Shown in pieces: positions 1 through 7,840 of a stretch of 38,499 bases of DNA; position 1 is the first letter of the stretch; each line of letters opens with the position of its first letter. The notes under the pieces were generated by a model. It did no database searches. It had not been told where the DNA came from and worked only from the letters and a program-made list of their open reading frames with translations. Origin of the DNA: Methanocorpusculum sp. (GTDB taxonomy: Archaea; Halobacteriota; Methanomicrobia; Methanomicrobiales; Methanocorpusculaceae); the NCBI GenBank assembly GCA_029987235.1, contig DALTWF010000015.1, positions 1 through 38,499 on the forward strand, in the 5' to 3' direction. Position numbers and translations under genes: made by a program.

Positions 1-324
1 TCTGGTGGTCGGGGAAATTTCTACTACTTTCGACAATGTTTTCGCCTCATCCTAATTTATTAGGTGTTCGACAAGCTATACAGAAATATTAACCATTGTC
101 CTTTTGGATTAATGACACGTACGATTGTACGTTAGTGTATATGTTTCGTTCTTGTTCATTATAAATTGTTCGCCTGCAATAGGGAGGGATGTCAGATTCG
201 TGTTAACTATTTATCAACTTGTTATACGGGTGTCTGACACATTTAATAAAAAACGACCTGACGCGCAGACGGTATTTTTCAGAAGTGAAATATGCCGGTT
301 GAAAAGTACCGGAAAAAAGATTGA
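1..324. other. Non-coding stretch at the window edge
   Basis: I see no gene here that I can support. A 67-codon open frame crosses much of it but has an unnatural composition and no recognisable domain. The stretch contains a 6-bp inverted repeat (117-122 with 127-132), a perfect 5-1-5 dyad GTGTC-T-GACAC at 230-240 followed by an AT-rich TTTAATAAAAAA run, and an oligo-A run at 313-318 that reads as oligo-T on the minus strand just after the mptA stop and probably ends that transcript. Confidence 0.5.
313..318 (-). terminator. Oligo-T terminator after mptA
   Basis: A run of six T on the minus strand lies seven bases beyond the mptA stop codon. Archaeal RNA polymerase commonly stops at such oligo-T tracts without a hairpin. 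Confidence 0.45.
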
Positions 325-1260
325 TTAGGCATTCAGCTCGCCGCGGAGCTCTGCAAGGGTTGCATCGCGTTCTGCGTAAGCATCATGCTGATGAATGGAT
401 TCTTTGTTTGTCTGGTGAAGCGTTACGCGCGTATCTCCCGGCAGGTCAGGGAATGCGGAAACAACCTGACGCGCCATTTCACGCACGCAGTCTTCAACGA
501 AGCGGGCGTTTTTGTGGGCAGCATAAACAACATAGCTTTCGTCGCCGCGTTTTAAGAGCTCGTAAATCTTGGCAGACATCGACTCTTTTAAGACATTGAC
601 AATCTTGTCAAGAGGGACGACAATATCGCCGTCGGTCTCAATAGACAGGAATCCCTGACCGCGCTGGTTGTGTGTTGCCATCGGAATTTCTGCAAAGAAT
701 GCATCTATTTTCTCCTGCGGGATTGAAAGTTCCTCCATTACGCGCATCGCACGGTCCTTCATCAGATTCTGGGCGCACGGACATGCGGTAATTCCGGTAA
801 CTTCTGCACCGATACTCTTTCTTACAATGTGGTTTCCGCCGTTTCTCTGCGCGGTTGCATGTGCATGGACATTGATAACCTCCTGGCAGTCCATCTTGGA
901 AACAGGAGTCTCGCGGTTCATCATATACTGACTGTGCATGAAGACCTCGGTCTGTTCGGCGTATTCATGGTGGTCGAGGAGTTTTTTGGCAACAACGCCG
1001 CAAATGTCTTCAATTCCGCTGACTTCGCCTTCAGCTGCCTGCTGGATTACTTCATCGATAACCTCGAAGTTGCGGGAAAGGTTTGCACCTTTTAAACTGC
1101 TTGGCAGATCAACATACACATCGAAAACGGAAATAAAGATAACCGGCCGTTTATTTCCCGGTCTTGCGACTTCGATGAGTTTTCTTACATTCTTTACTCC
1201 TACCCGCGTCAGGCTGATACGTACATCAGGAGCGGTAGACTGCACATCTGGTAGTGACAT
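325..1260 (-). CDS. mptA: GTP cyclohydrolase MptA (FolE2-type)
   Basis: A 311-residue protein of the FolE2/GTP cyclohydrolase IB-IV family, full length. In methanogens MptA is the Fe(II)-dependent enzyme that opens GTP to 7,8-dihydroneopterin 2',3'-cyclic phosphate, the first pterin step of tetrahydromethanopterin synthesis. Supporting sequence: the N-terminal VQSTAPDVRISLTRVGV stretch typical of the archaeal members, a GITACPCAQ motif with the metal-binding cysteine region near residue 160, and a THNQRGQGFLSIE segment near residue 200. The ATG at 1260 gives the expected N-terminus. It is divergent from ilvC and an inverted repeat sits between them (1284-1312). The assignment to the methanopterin rather than folate pathway is inferred from the methanogen context. 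Confidence 0.92.
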   Translation of the reverse strand: MSLPDVQSTAPDVRISLTRVGVKNVRKLIEVARPGNKRPVIFISVFDVYVDLPSSLKGANLSRNFEVIDEVIQQAAEGEVSGIEDICGVVAKKLLDHHEYAEQTEVFMHSQYMMNRETPVSKMDCQEVINVHAHATAQRNGGNHIVRKSIGAEVTGITACPCAQNLMKDRAMRVMEELSIPQEKIDAFFAEIPMATHNQRGQGFLSIETDGDIVVPLDKIVNVLKESMSAKIYELLKRGDESYVVYAAHKNARFVEDCVREMARQVVSAFPDLPGDTRVTLHQTNKESIHQHDAYAERDATLAELRGELNA

Positions 1261-1283
1261 TTTTAGTGTATCCTACTTTGTCG

Positions 1284-1312
1284 GTTGAAGACACAGACAA
1301 GTGTCTTTCAAC
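1284..1312. promoter_or_regulatory. Inverted repeat between mptA and ilvC
   Basis: GTTGAAGACAC at 1284-1294 pairs with GTGTCTTTCAAC at 1301-1312 across a six-base spacer, with one unpaired base. It lies 24 bases upstream of the mptA start and upstream of both candidate ilvC TATA boxes, so it could be an operator for either gene. No regulator can be named. Confidence 0.4.
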
Positions 1313-1337
1313 ATTGTACTATCTTCTTTGGCACAGG

Positions 1338-1390
1338 GAAATATATAAGTTTCCATGCTGCAGGGGGTAGAGAGACACTCTTAATATACT
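1338..1390 (+). promoter_or_regulatory. Candidate ilvC promoter (two TATA-like boxes)
   Basis: GAAATATATAAG at 1338-1349 is the best TATA match and would give a leader of about 40 bases. A second box, TTAATATACT at 1381-1390, lies about 28 bases before the ilvC ATG and would give a leaderless transcript. There is no Shine-Dalgarno sequence before the ATG, which favours the second for translation. Confidence 0.5.
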
Positions 1391-1413
1391 TCCCGTCCAA
1401 TCTACAACACACG

Positions 1414-2397
1414 ATGCTTGAAAAATATTCTGATGCTGAACTTGCACCTGCAGCGTTTCACCATAAAACCATAGCAATACTTGGATACGGCTCGCAGGGT
1501 CGGGCACAGGCTTTGAATCTGCGTGATTCAGGAGAGCAGGTAATAATAGGAAACCGCCCGGGAAAATCTTTTGATGCTGCCTCAGCAGACGGTTTTTCTG
1601 TTATGTCCGTGCCGGATGCAGTAAAAACTGCGGACGTCCTTGCACTGATGTTTCCCGACGAATCAGCCGCCGCAATATACGAAAAAGACATTGCGCCGTA
1701 TCTGCGGCCCGGACAGACGCTTTCCTTTGCGCACGGATTCAATATTCATTACCAATTTATTCAGCCGCCGGCGGACGTTGATGTAATATTAGTCGCGCCG
1801 AAAGGCGTCGGGCCGATGGTGCGCAAATTATATGTCGATGGCGGCGGCGTGCCGAGTCTGGTCTCGGTTGCGCAGGATGCGTCCGGACACGCGCTTGATA
1901 CCGCACTTGCTTTTGCAAAGGGAATCGGCTCTGCACGCACTGCGGTTTTTGCCACCTCCTTTAAAGACGAGACAGACACCGACCTGTTCGGTGAACAGGC
2001 GGTTATCTGCGGCGGGGTTCCGGCGTTAATCGAAGCAGCATATCAGACACTGGTTGATGCCGGATATCCGGAAGAACTCGCCTTTTCCGAATGTGCGCAT
2101 GAAGCAAAACTCGTTATCGACCTGATTTACGAAGGCGGATTTTCAAAGATGCATGATTTCGTCTCAAAAACGGCAAGTTACGGCGGCATTACGCGCGGAA
2201 ACCGCCTGATAAATGAAGAACTCAAAGTCGAAATGAAAATCATTCTTTCCGAAGTGCAGTCAGGAGAATTTGCCCGCGAATGGATGACGGAAAAACAAAA
2301 CGGCTCGGAAAACTACCGTAAAATGGTGGAAGATGTACGGGATTCCGGGATTGAAAAGACCGGACGGAATTTCAGAAAAACAATCTGGGGAAAATAA
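1414..2397 (+). CDS. ilvC: Ketol-acid reductoisomerase
   Basis: Class I ketol-acid reductoisomerase, which isomerises and reduces acetolactate or acetohydroxybutyrate with NAD(P)H in branched-chain amino acid synthesis. From the ATG at 1414 it is 327 residues, the normal class I length. Visible are the nucleotide-binding motif GYGSQGRAQALNLRDSG near residues 24-40, the beta2-alphaB loop NRPGKSF that sets cofactor preference, and the Mg-binding FKDETDTDLFGEQ segment in the knotted C-terminal domain. The frame is open upstream to 1285, but those extra 43 residues look unlike protein and overlap the TATA boxes, so I use the internal ATG. No ilvB/N genes are adjacent. Confidence 0.95.
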   Translation: MLEKYSDAELAPAAFHHKTIAILGYGSQGRAQALNLRDSGEQVIIGNRPGKSFDAASADGFSVMSVPDAVKTADVLALMFPDESAAAIYEKDIAPYLRPGQTLSFAHGFNIHYQFIQPPADVDVILVAPKGVGPMVRKLYVDGGGVPSLVSVAQDASGHALDTALAFAKGIGSARTAVFATSFKDETDTDLFGEQAVICGGVPALIEAAYQTLVDAGYPEELAFSECAHEAKLVIDLIYEGGFSKMHDFVSKTASYGGITRGNRLINEELKVEMKIILSEVQSGEFAREWMTEKQNGSENYRKMVEDVRDSGIEKTGRNFRKTIWGK

Positions 2398-2406
2398 TTC
2401 CCCGGT

Positions 2407-3915
2407 TTACTGCACAAGGTCTATTATAATACTGTTTACTGAAAGCGGCATTGCGGTGCGGGCATATTCAACCGCCTGGCTGAGTTTGTTTTCGTTGTCC
2501 GCATAGATTTTGAACAATGCCTCGCCCTTCTTTACCGGCTCGCCGGTTTTTTTATTGAAGTATATTCCTGCGCCGTGGTCTGCAGGAGCTCCCGCAAGGC
2601 GTGCGGTTTTTACCAATGCGCGGTTGTTCATTTCGACAACCCGTCCGTCATAGGGGGCGCGGACGGCAAATGTGTACTTTCCGGGCTTTAAGTCGGCTGA
2701 TTTTACCTCGGGGTTTCCGCCCTGGACGGCGATGATATCTTTCATCTTCTGATATGCTTTTCCCGAGCGGACAAGGTCTTCTGCTGCTTTCATGCCTTTT
2801 CCGTGCTCTGCTTTTCCGGCCATTTCAAGTGCTGCACCGGCAAGGGCGCAGCTCTTCTGCATGAGCGAGCCTGAGCCGCCGCAGTCTTCTAATATCTTCA
2901 GTGCTTCGGCGACTTCGAGATTTACGCCGATGGTGCGACCTACCGGCGCATCGCCGAAGGTAAGCATGCATTCCACTTTTATACCAAGGCGGCGGCCCAG
3001 TTCAATTAATTCATGGGAGAGAGCCCGTGCGTCTTCCGGGGTATTGACTTTGGTTCCCCAGCCGACAGGGATGTCAAGTACGCAGATGTCTGAGCCGGCC
3101 GCTTTTTTCTTGCTCAGAATCGAGGCAAGCATAATGCCGTGGGGATTTAAGTCAATGAGTTTTTCAAAGTTAACCAGGTAGTCGTCGGCCGGAACAAGGT
3201 TTGTTGCACCGCCCCAGACTATGACGGCGCCTGCTTTTTCGGTCATCTTTTTGATTTCTTCAGAGGAAAATGCAACCGGCGCTATTGCTTCCATTAAATC
3301 TGCGGTACCTCCTGCTCCGGTTATTGCGCGCGAGCAGGTCTTTGGTACAAGAAGTCCTGCTGCTGCGATAATCGGGACTACAAGAAGGGTTACTTTGTTT
3401 CCCGGTACTCCGCCGATGGAATGGTGGTCTACGATAGGTGTCTGGTTAAATTTGATGGTGTCGCCGGATGCAATCATTTCACGGGCGAATGCCTCGGTTT
3501 CATCCATGTCAAAGCCGCGTGTTTCCACTGCGGTTATGAATGCGGTGATTTCCAAAGGCGACAGTGCGCCGGCATGGAGGTCTTCAATAATCTGTGCAAT
3601 TTGGGGGCGGGTGAGTTTTTCGCCGCTGATTTTTTTATGGACGGCGGATATGGATTTCGGGGGGCGCGCAAGGGTTATTTCTATTTCATTTCCTTCTTCA
3701 ATCTCGAGCAGTTCTTTTAATTCTTTTGAGATATATATTTCGCCTGGTGCCTGTTTATCTTTTGCGAGGATGGCATAGGCATTCTGCGAGAGGTGTTTTT
3801 CCGGGTTGGCAAGGGTAATATGTGTCAGCTGCCTGATGCCGGATGGGGTCGCGTCGCATTCGGAGATATAGGCAAATAATTCCGGGGTATCGATATAATT
3901 GACGTTGAGTTTCAT
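2407..3915 (-). CDS. deoA: AMP phosphorylase (copy 1)
   Basis: A 502-residue archaeal AMP phosphorylase of the thymidine phosphorylase superfamily. Family members cleave NMPs with phosphate to a free base and ribose-1,5-bisphosphate, feeding ribose-1,5-bisphosphate isomerase and type III Rubisco. Its layout is typical: an N-terminal archaeal domain of about 85 residues, the helical domain (KLTRPQIAQIIEDL), then the phosphate-binding region with VDHHSIGGVPGNKV and CSRAITGAGGTADLMEA, and a C-terminal domain. A second copy at 4839-6344 is roughly four fifths identical by eye, with cofE between them. A TATA-like TTCTATATCC on the minus strand about 28 bases before the ATG suggests a leaderless transcript separate from cofE. 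The symbol follows the common deoA label; substrate identity is inferred from the family. Neither the isomerase nor Rubisco is in this window. Confidence 0.9.
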   Translation of the reverse strand: MKLNVNYIDTPELFAYISECDATPSGIRQLTHITLANPEKHLSQNAYAILAKDKQAPGEIYISKELKELLEIEEGNEIEITLARPPKSISAVHKKISGEKLTRPQIAQIIEDLHAGALSPLEITAFITAVETRGFDMDETEAFAREMIASGDTIKFNQTPIVDHHSIGGVPGNKVTLLVVPIIAAAGLLVPKTCSRAITGAGGTADLMEAIAPVAFSSEEIKKMTEKAGAVIVWGGATNLVPADDYLVNFEKLIDLNPHGIMLASILSKKKAAGSDICVLDIPVGWGTKVNTPEDARALSHELIELGRRLGIKVECMLTFGDAPVGRTIGVNLEVAEALKILEDCGGSGSLMQKSCALAGAALEMAGKAEHGKGMKAAEDLVRSGKAYQKMKDIIAVQGGNPEVKSADLKPGKYTFAVRAPYDGRVVEMNNRALVKTARLAGAPADHGAGIYFNKKTGEPVKKGEALFKIYADNENKLSQAVEYARTAMPLSVNSIIIDLVQ

Positions 3916-3928
3916 AGAGTATAATTAT
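3916..3928 (-). promoter_or_regulatory. 13-base start-proximal element shared with the paralog
   Basis: On the minus strand the sequence ATAATTATACTCT lies directly before the ATG of AMP phosphorylase copy 1. The identical 13 bases precede the ATG of copy 2 (6345-6357), although flanking sequence has diverged. It may be a remnant of the duplication or a conserved control element. Confidence 0.5.
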
Positions 3929-3975
3929 CCGGTGGCGGATATAGAAGTTTCTGTCGGGGTAAAGAAACAAAAAAC

Positions 3976-4755
3976 CTAATTCCTCATCGACGCCTCGCGC
4001 GTCATACCAAGGAACAAATCCTCCTCCGGAGAAATCCCCTCAATCTTTACCCCCTCCGCCTTCACATACGAATACCCTCGGATAAGAACCGCAGGAACCC
4101 CCTCCGAAGACTCCCCCATCAGAAGCTCCGCCGCTGATGCAAGATTGTCAGCCGTTGCACGCCGCGTTACATGCAGCTCATGACCGAACAAGTCCTTTTT
4201 CCCGCGCTCATCCTCAATCGGAAGAATGCCTGCACAGCCGATTGCAACACCCGAAACACCAAGACGCATTGCATGCGTACGCGAATCAATGACAATGACC
4301 GCAATATCCTTTCCGGTGCGCTCGCGCACCTCCCGGCGAACGCGTTCTGCGGATGCGTCAGGGTCCGCCGGAAGCATCGTAACCCAGCCGTCCGGCGCAT
4401 TTGACTCATCAATACCGCAGTTCGGAAGGAAAAGATTGCCTTTCCGGGCAAGAAGATACCCGGGAACACCCCCGACTATTTCATCCGCTTCATGAAGAAC
4501 CAGCTCCGCCATTGCCGGACTCATATGATACTGCTTCGCAAGCGAGATTGCTTCAGCGCCCGGCTTTACATCGCTTTCGCGCACAATGCGCCCCTCCACA
4601 GTAGCAAGAGGCGATTCAGCAAGAAGAAGGATATCATTATCTGCAAATTGCCCGGCGCCGGTGCTTTTCAGCGTATCGACAATGCGCCCGGTCAGATCAT
4701 CGCCTGTCTTCAGCAGGCCGGTGGAAAGTCCGTATACAGTAAAGGACAGAGACAT
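3976..4755 (-). CDS. cofE: Coenzyme F420-0:L-glutamate ligase CofE
   Basis: CofE adds L-glutamate residues to F420-0 with GTP to form the gamma-linked tail of coenzyme F420, the hydride carrier of methanogenesis. The 259-residue length is normal. Recognisable features are the N-terminal TVYGLSTGLLKTGDDL, the LLLAESPLATVEGRIV stretch, PGYLLARKGNLFLPNCGID with the conserved N-x-GID region near residue 115, VIVIDSRTHAMRLGVSGVAIG, and the GKKDLFGHELHVTRRATAD segment; these match the F420 ligase fold and its Mn/Mg site region. It lies between two AMP phosphorylase paralogs on the same strand, about 80 bases after the first and 60 bases before the second. A six-T run (3969-3974, minus strand) follows the stop. 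Confidence 0.93.
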   Translation of the reverse strand: MSLSFTVYGLSTGLLKTGDDLTGRIVDTLKSTGAGQFADNDILLLAESPLATVEGRIVRESDVKPGAEAISLAKQYHMSPAMAELVLHEADEIVGGVPGYLLARKGNLFLPNCGIDESNAPDGWVTMLPADPDASAERVRREVRERTGKDIAVIVIDSRTHAMRLGVSGVAIGCAGILPIEDERGKKDLFGHELHVTRRATADNLASAAELLMGESSEGVPAVLIRGYSYVKAEGVKIEGISPEEDLFLGMTREASMRN

Positions 4756-4838
4756 TGCTTATATATTGGCGTGCCTATGCAAAAGGCTTGCCGGCTCGTT
4801 TTTTTCAAAAACCGGCCGCCCCCCTTTCCCTCCCCCGC

Positions 4839-6344
4839 TTATATAAGGTCTATAATGATACTGTTTACCGTAAGAGGCATTACAGTACGCGCAAATTCAA
4901 CCGCCTGCCTGAGTTTGTTTTCATTTTCCGCATAGATTCTAAACAACGGCTCACCCCTCTTAACCGGCTCCCCGGTCTTTTTGTCAAAATAAAGACCCGC
5001 CCCATGCTCTGCCGGAGCACCGCAAAGCCTTGCGATTTTTACCAACGCGCGGTTGTTCATTGCAACAACCCGCCCGTCAAAAGGAGCGCGGACAATAAAC
5101 GAGTACTTTCCGGGCTTTAAGTCGGCGGATTTCACCTCCGGATTTCCGCCCTGAACAGCGATAATATCCTTCATCTTCTGATACGCTTTGCCTGAGCGGA
5201 TAAGCTCCTCTGCCAAAGCAGCTCCCTTACCCGGGTCTGCTTTACCTGCCATCTCAAGCGCAGCACCCGCAAGGGCGCAGCTCTTCTGCATCAGCGAACC
5301 AGAACCGCCGCCATCCTCTAAAATCTTCAGCGCCTCGGCGACCTCAAGATTTACCCCGATAGTGCGCCCTACCGGCGCACCGCCGAAAGTAAGCATGCAT
5401 CTGACCTGAATCCCAAGACGGCGGCCCAGTTCAATTAACTCATGGGAAAGCGCCCGGCCGTCTTCCGGCGTACTGACTTTGGTACCCGGACCGACCGGAA
5501 TATCAAGGACACAGATATCAGAACCCGCCGCTTTTTTCTTGCCTAAGACCGAGGCAAGCATAATACCGTGCGGATCCAGGTCAATGAGTTTCTGATAGTT
5601 TACAATCATATCATCAGCCGGAACAAGATTCGTTGCCCCGCCCCAGACAATAACACCCCCTGCCTTTTCTGTCATCGTCCTGATTTCCTCAGATGAAAAT
5701 GCAACCGGCGCAAGCGCCTCCATTAAATCCGCAGTGCCTCCTGCCCCGGTAATTGCACGCGAACAGGTCTTTGGAATCAGAAGACCTGCCGCAGCTATTA
5801 TCGGAACAGCAAGAAGGGAAACCTTGTTTCCCGGAACACCTCCGATTGAATGATGGTCGACAATTGGCGAGTGATTAAACCTGATGGTATCGCCTGATGC
5901 AACCATCTCCCGCGTCAATGCCTCGGTTTCATCCATATCAAAACCCCTGGTTTCCGCCGCGGTTATGAACGCGGTAATTTCAAAAGGCGACAGCGCACCG
6001 GTACGGATATCATCAATAATCTGCGCAATTTCCGGACGGGTGAGTTTTCCGCCGCTGATTTTTTTACGGACGGCGGAAATGGATTTCGGAGGGAGCGCAA
6101 GGGTTACTTCAATTCTTCCGCCCTCTTCAACCTCGAGCAGTTCTTTCAGTTCATCCGACAGATATATCTGACCTGAAATACGGTCTTCTTTTGCAGGGAT
6201 AGCATACACATTCTGCGACAGATGTTTTTCCGGGTTAGCAAGAGTAATATGCGTCAGCTGCCCGATGCCGAGCGGCAGACAGTCGCTTTCGGAAATATAG
6301 ACAAATAATTTCGGGGTATCGATATAGTGTACTTCAAACAGCAT
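4839..6344 (-). CDS. deoA: AMP phosphorylase (copy 2)
   Basis: A 501-residue paralog of the 2407-3915 gene, same strand and same domain order. VDHHSIGGVPGNKV, CSRAITGAGGTADLMEA and the VWGGATNLVPADD segment are all intact, so it should be active. Differences are spread over the protein, with clusters near residues 19-28, 50-65 and in a loop near residue 378. Synonymous positions differ heavily: copy 1 uses many G-ending codons, copy 2 more A- and C-ending codons. The pair is therefore not a recent duplication. The 13 bases before the ATG are identical to copy 1. It may differ from copy 1 in base preference or regulation, but the sequence alone does not say. Confidence 0.9.
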   Translation of the reverse strand: MLFEVHYIDTPKLFVYISESDCLPLGIGQLTHITLANPEKHLSQNVYAIPAKEDRISGQIYLSDELKELLEVEEGGRIEVTLALPPKSISAVRKKISGGKLTRPEIAQIIDDIRTGALSPFEITAFITAAETRGFDMDETEALTREMVASGDTIRFNHSPIVDHHSIGGVPGNKVSLLAVPIIAAAGLLIPKTCSRAITGAGGTADLMEALAPVAFSSEEIRTMTEKAGGVIVWGGATNLVPADDMIVNYQKLIDLDPHGIMLASVLGKKKAAGSDICVLDIPVGPGTKVSTPEDGRALSHELIELGRRLGIQVRCMLTFGGAPVGRTIGVNLEVAEALKILEDGGGSGSLMQKSCALAGAALEMAGKADPGKGAALAEELIRSGKAYQKMKDIIAVQGGNPEVKSADLKPGKYSFIVRAPFDGRVVAMNNRALVKIARLCGAPAEHGAGLYFDKKTGEPVKRGEPLFRIYAENENKLRQAVEFARTVMPLTVNSIIIDLI

Positions 6345-6357
6345 AGAGTATAATTAT
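6345..6357 (-). promoter_or_regulatory. 13-base start-proximal element (second copy)
   Basis: Identical to the element at 3916-3928: ATAATTATACTCT on the minus strand immediately before the ATG of AMP phosphorylase copy 2. Upstream lies an AT-rich stretch. Confidence 0.5.
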
Positions 6358-6395
6358 AAAATAAACCAGATAGTTCTTTCTATACAGATAAATCT

Positions 6396-6419
6396 ACAGG
6401 TAAAAAAAAAATCACCTGT
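6396..6419 (-). terminator. Terminator after the DHPS-like gene
   Basis: ACAGGT at 6396-6401 and ACCTGT at 6414-6419 form a six-base stem whose loop contains an unbroken run of ten T on the minus strand. It begins at the stop codon of the DHPS-like gene. An oligo-T tract of this length is a strong archaeal terminator and separates this gene from AMP phosphorylase copy 2. Confidence 0.6.
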
Positions 6420-7213
6420 TATCTGCGCAGTTTTTCAAAAACCGCAATAATATCCCGTGCGGCAGCAACATCATGCACACGAAGCAGGTCTGCACCTGCT
6501 TCGCACAAGGCAAATTCCACGCCAAGGGTGCCTGCAAGTCTTTCCTGCGGCTCGCGGCCGAGCGCTGTCCCGATAAACGCCTTGCGCGATACAGCAGCAA
6601 GAAGCGGACGGCCGAATGTTTTCAGTTCGCCAAATCTGCGGCACAGTTCCCAGTCGGCTTCGCTCGTGCGCGCCTCACTCCACCTGCCCACACCCGGGTC
6701 AAGAATCAGATTTTCTATTTCATATGCTGCCGCGCGGTCAAGAACCGCGGCACATGCCGCTTTTGTTTCGGCAAAAGAAAGGGCGTCTCCCGGCGTTTTC
6801 TGCGACGCCATGCAAATTACAGGCAGCCCTGAATCTGCCGCAAGATGAGCAAACGCAGGATGTAACAAACCGCTTATGTCATTTACCGCGGCGATATCAA
6901 ACCGGAGTGCCGCCTCAAGGACTTCGGCATGCATGGTGTCAAGAGAAAAGGGGATGTCTGCATCCTTTAATTCGGCAAGTGCAGCAGTCACACGGCTTTT
7001 CTCTTCGGCAACGGAAAGCGGGAGTGCATTAAGCGCGGTGCTTCGCGCGCCTAAATCGATGATGTCTGCACCGTCTCTTCTCATCTGTTCAACACGGTGC
7101 AAAAGTTGGCGTATCGGTGTAAATGAGTCGGTAAAAAATGACTCGGGGCTGATATTTAAGACGCCAAGGATTTTCGGCTGTCCTTGTGCTATTCTGATTT
7201 TTCCTATCTGCAT
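6419..7213 (-). CDS. Dihydropteroate synthase-like protein
   Basis: A 264-residue TIM-barrel protein of the dihydropteroate synthase (FolP) family. Visible family motifs in order: GVLNISPESFF near residue 16 (pterin-diphosphate loop), IIDLGARST near 54, PFSLDTMHAEV near 92, VNDISG near 115, LDPGVGRW near 172, AVSRKAFIG near 210 and RVHDV near 249. The length equals bacterial FolP. In methanogens such proteins are proposed to join the hydroxymethylpterin diphosphate to the ribofuranosyl-aminobenzene precursor of methanopterin instead of to p-aminobenzoate, and mptA is about 5 kb away. True folate synthesis cannot be excluded, which matters because the window also holds a methionyl-tRNA formyltransferase. 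It is divergent from the DUF2240 gene. Confidence 0.85.
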   Translation of the reverse strand: MQIGKIRIAQGQPKILGVLNISPESFFTDSFTPIRQLLHRVEQMRRDGADIIDLGARSTALNALPLSVAEEKSRVTAALAELKDADIPFSLDTMHAEVLEAALRFDIAAVNDISGLLHPAFAHLAADSGLPVICMASQKTPGDALSFAETKAACAAVLDRAAAYEIENLILDPGVGRWSEARTSEADWELCRRFGELKTFGRPLLAAVSRKAFIGTALGREPQERLAGTLGVEFALCEAGADLLRVHDVAAARDIIAVFEKLRR

Positions 7214-7309
7214 TATTGGGTAATGGAATATTGGTGTGCAAGAGAATAAGGGTTTTGCAAGACCTTATCTCTTTTCCGCACCAAATGATACAATATACGA
7301 GGGATACGT

Positions 7310-7804
7310 TTGGAGCGCGAGCCGACTGAACTGGAAATAACAATAGCAGCACCGTTTCGTCACATGCGAAAAGAAAGCCTGAGCCGGATGGATTTCATTT
7401 TTTACTATACGCAGGACAAGAAATGGATGAATTCAGAGGAGATAAAAACAAAACTTCTGCCGCTTGCCGAAGATTTAGGCTGCATTTTCCGTGATGCTGA
7501 CAGCGGCAGATATTTTCTATCAGACGAACTGAAGGATGTCAAAATAGCCATGGGTTTCAAACCGACGGACGCGGTTTTTACTGCAGCGGCGCTTCCCGTC
7601 TCAGACCCGTTTGATGCACTGTTAAAAGACCTTGTACGGAAAACAGAAAAAGACGAGCATGAACTTGCAGGCGAGATTGAGGAAATCAGACGGCATTTTG
7701 ACGGGCAGCTGTATGCCGAGGCGGCAATCGTGGTTCTTGCGAAGAAATACGGTGTTGCGACCGCAAAATACCAGGCTGCGCTTTTGAAAAAGATTACCGA
7801 ATAA
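7310..7804 (+). CDS. DUF2240 family protein
   Basis: A 164-residue archaeal protein resembling the DUF2240 family, function unknown. The N-terminal part (EITIAAPFRHMRKESLSRMDFIF) and a following section shaped like a winged-helix domain (KMNSEEIKTKLLPLAEDLGC-like helices near residues 41-60) are typical; the C-terminal half is helical and charged. The TTG at 7310 is used as start because GAGGGA lies seven bases upstream and the family N-terminus fits; no ATG is available before residue 19. It is divergent from the DHPS-like gene and convergent with rps6e. A nine-T run at 7805-7813 follows directly. A role in nucleic acid binding is only a guess from the fold-like pattern. Confidence 0.75.
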   Translation: MEREPTELEITIAAPFRHMRKESLSRMDFIFYYTQDKKWMNSEEIKTKLLPLAEDLGCIFRDADSGRYFLSDELKDVKIAMGFKPTDAVFTAAALPVSDPFDALLKDLVRKTEKDEHELAGEIEEIRRHFDGQLYAEAAIVVLAKKYGVATAKYQAALLKKITE

Positions 7805-7813
7805 TTTTTTTTT
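7805..7813 (+). terminator. Oligo-T terminator after DUF2240 gene
   Basis: Nine consecutive T directly follow the stop codon. On the opposite strand a six-T run (7829-7834) follows the rps6e stop, so the 36-base gap ends both convergent transcripts. Confidence 0.6.
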
Positions 7814-7840
7814 GAAAATCGAAGAGAGAAAAAATTTATT

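Noticed and set aside
125..328. 67-codon plus-strand open frame before mptA
   Set aside because: No recognisable domain, unlikely composition, and it runs into the 3' end of mptA on the other strand.
3221..3778. 185-codon plus-strand frame inside AMP phosphorylase copy 1
   Set aside because: Antisense shadow; a similar, broken frame appears in copy 2, as expected from shared coding sequence.
4839..6344. Recent tandem duplication or assembly artefact of AMP phosphorylase
   Set aside because: Synonymous positions differ throughout and protein changes are scattered, so the copies are old and distinct.
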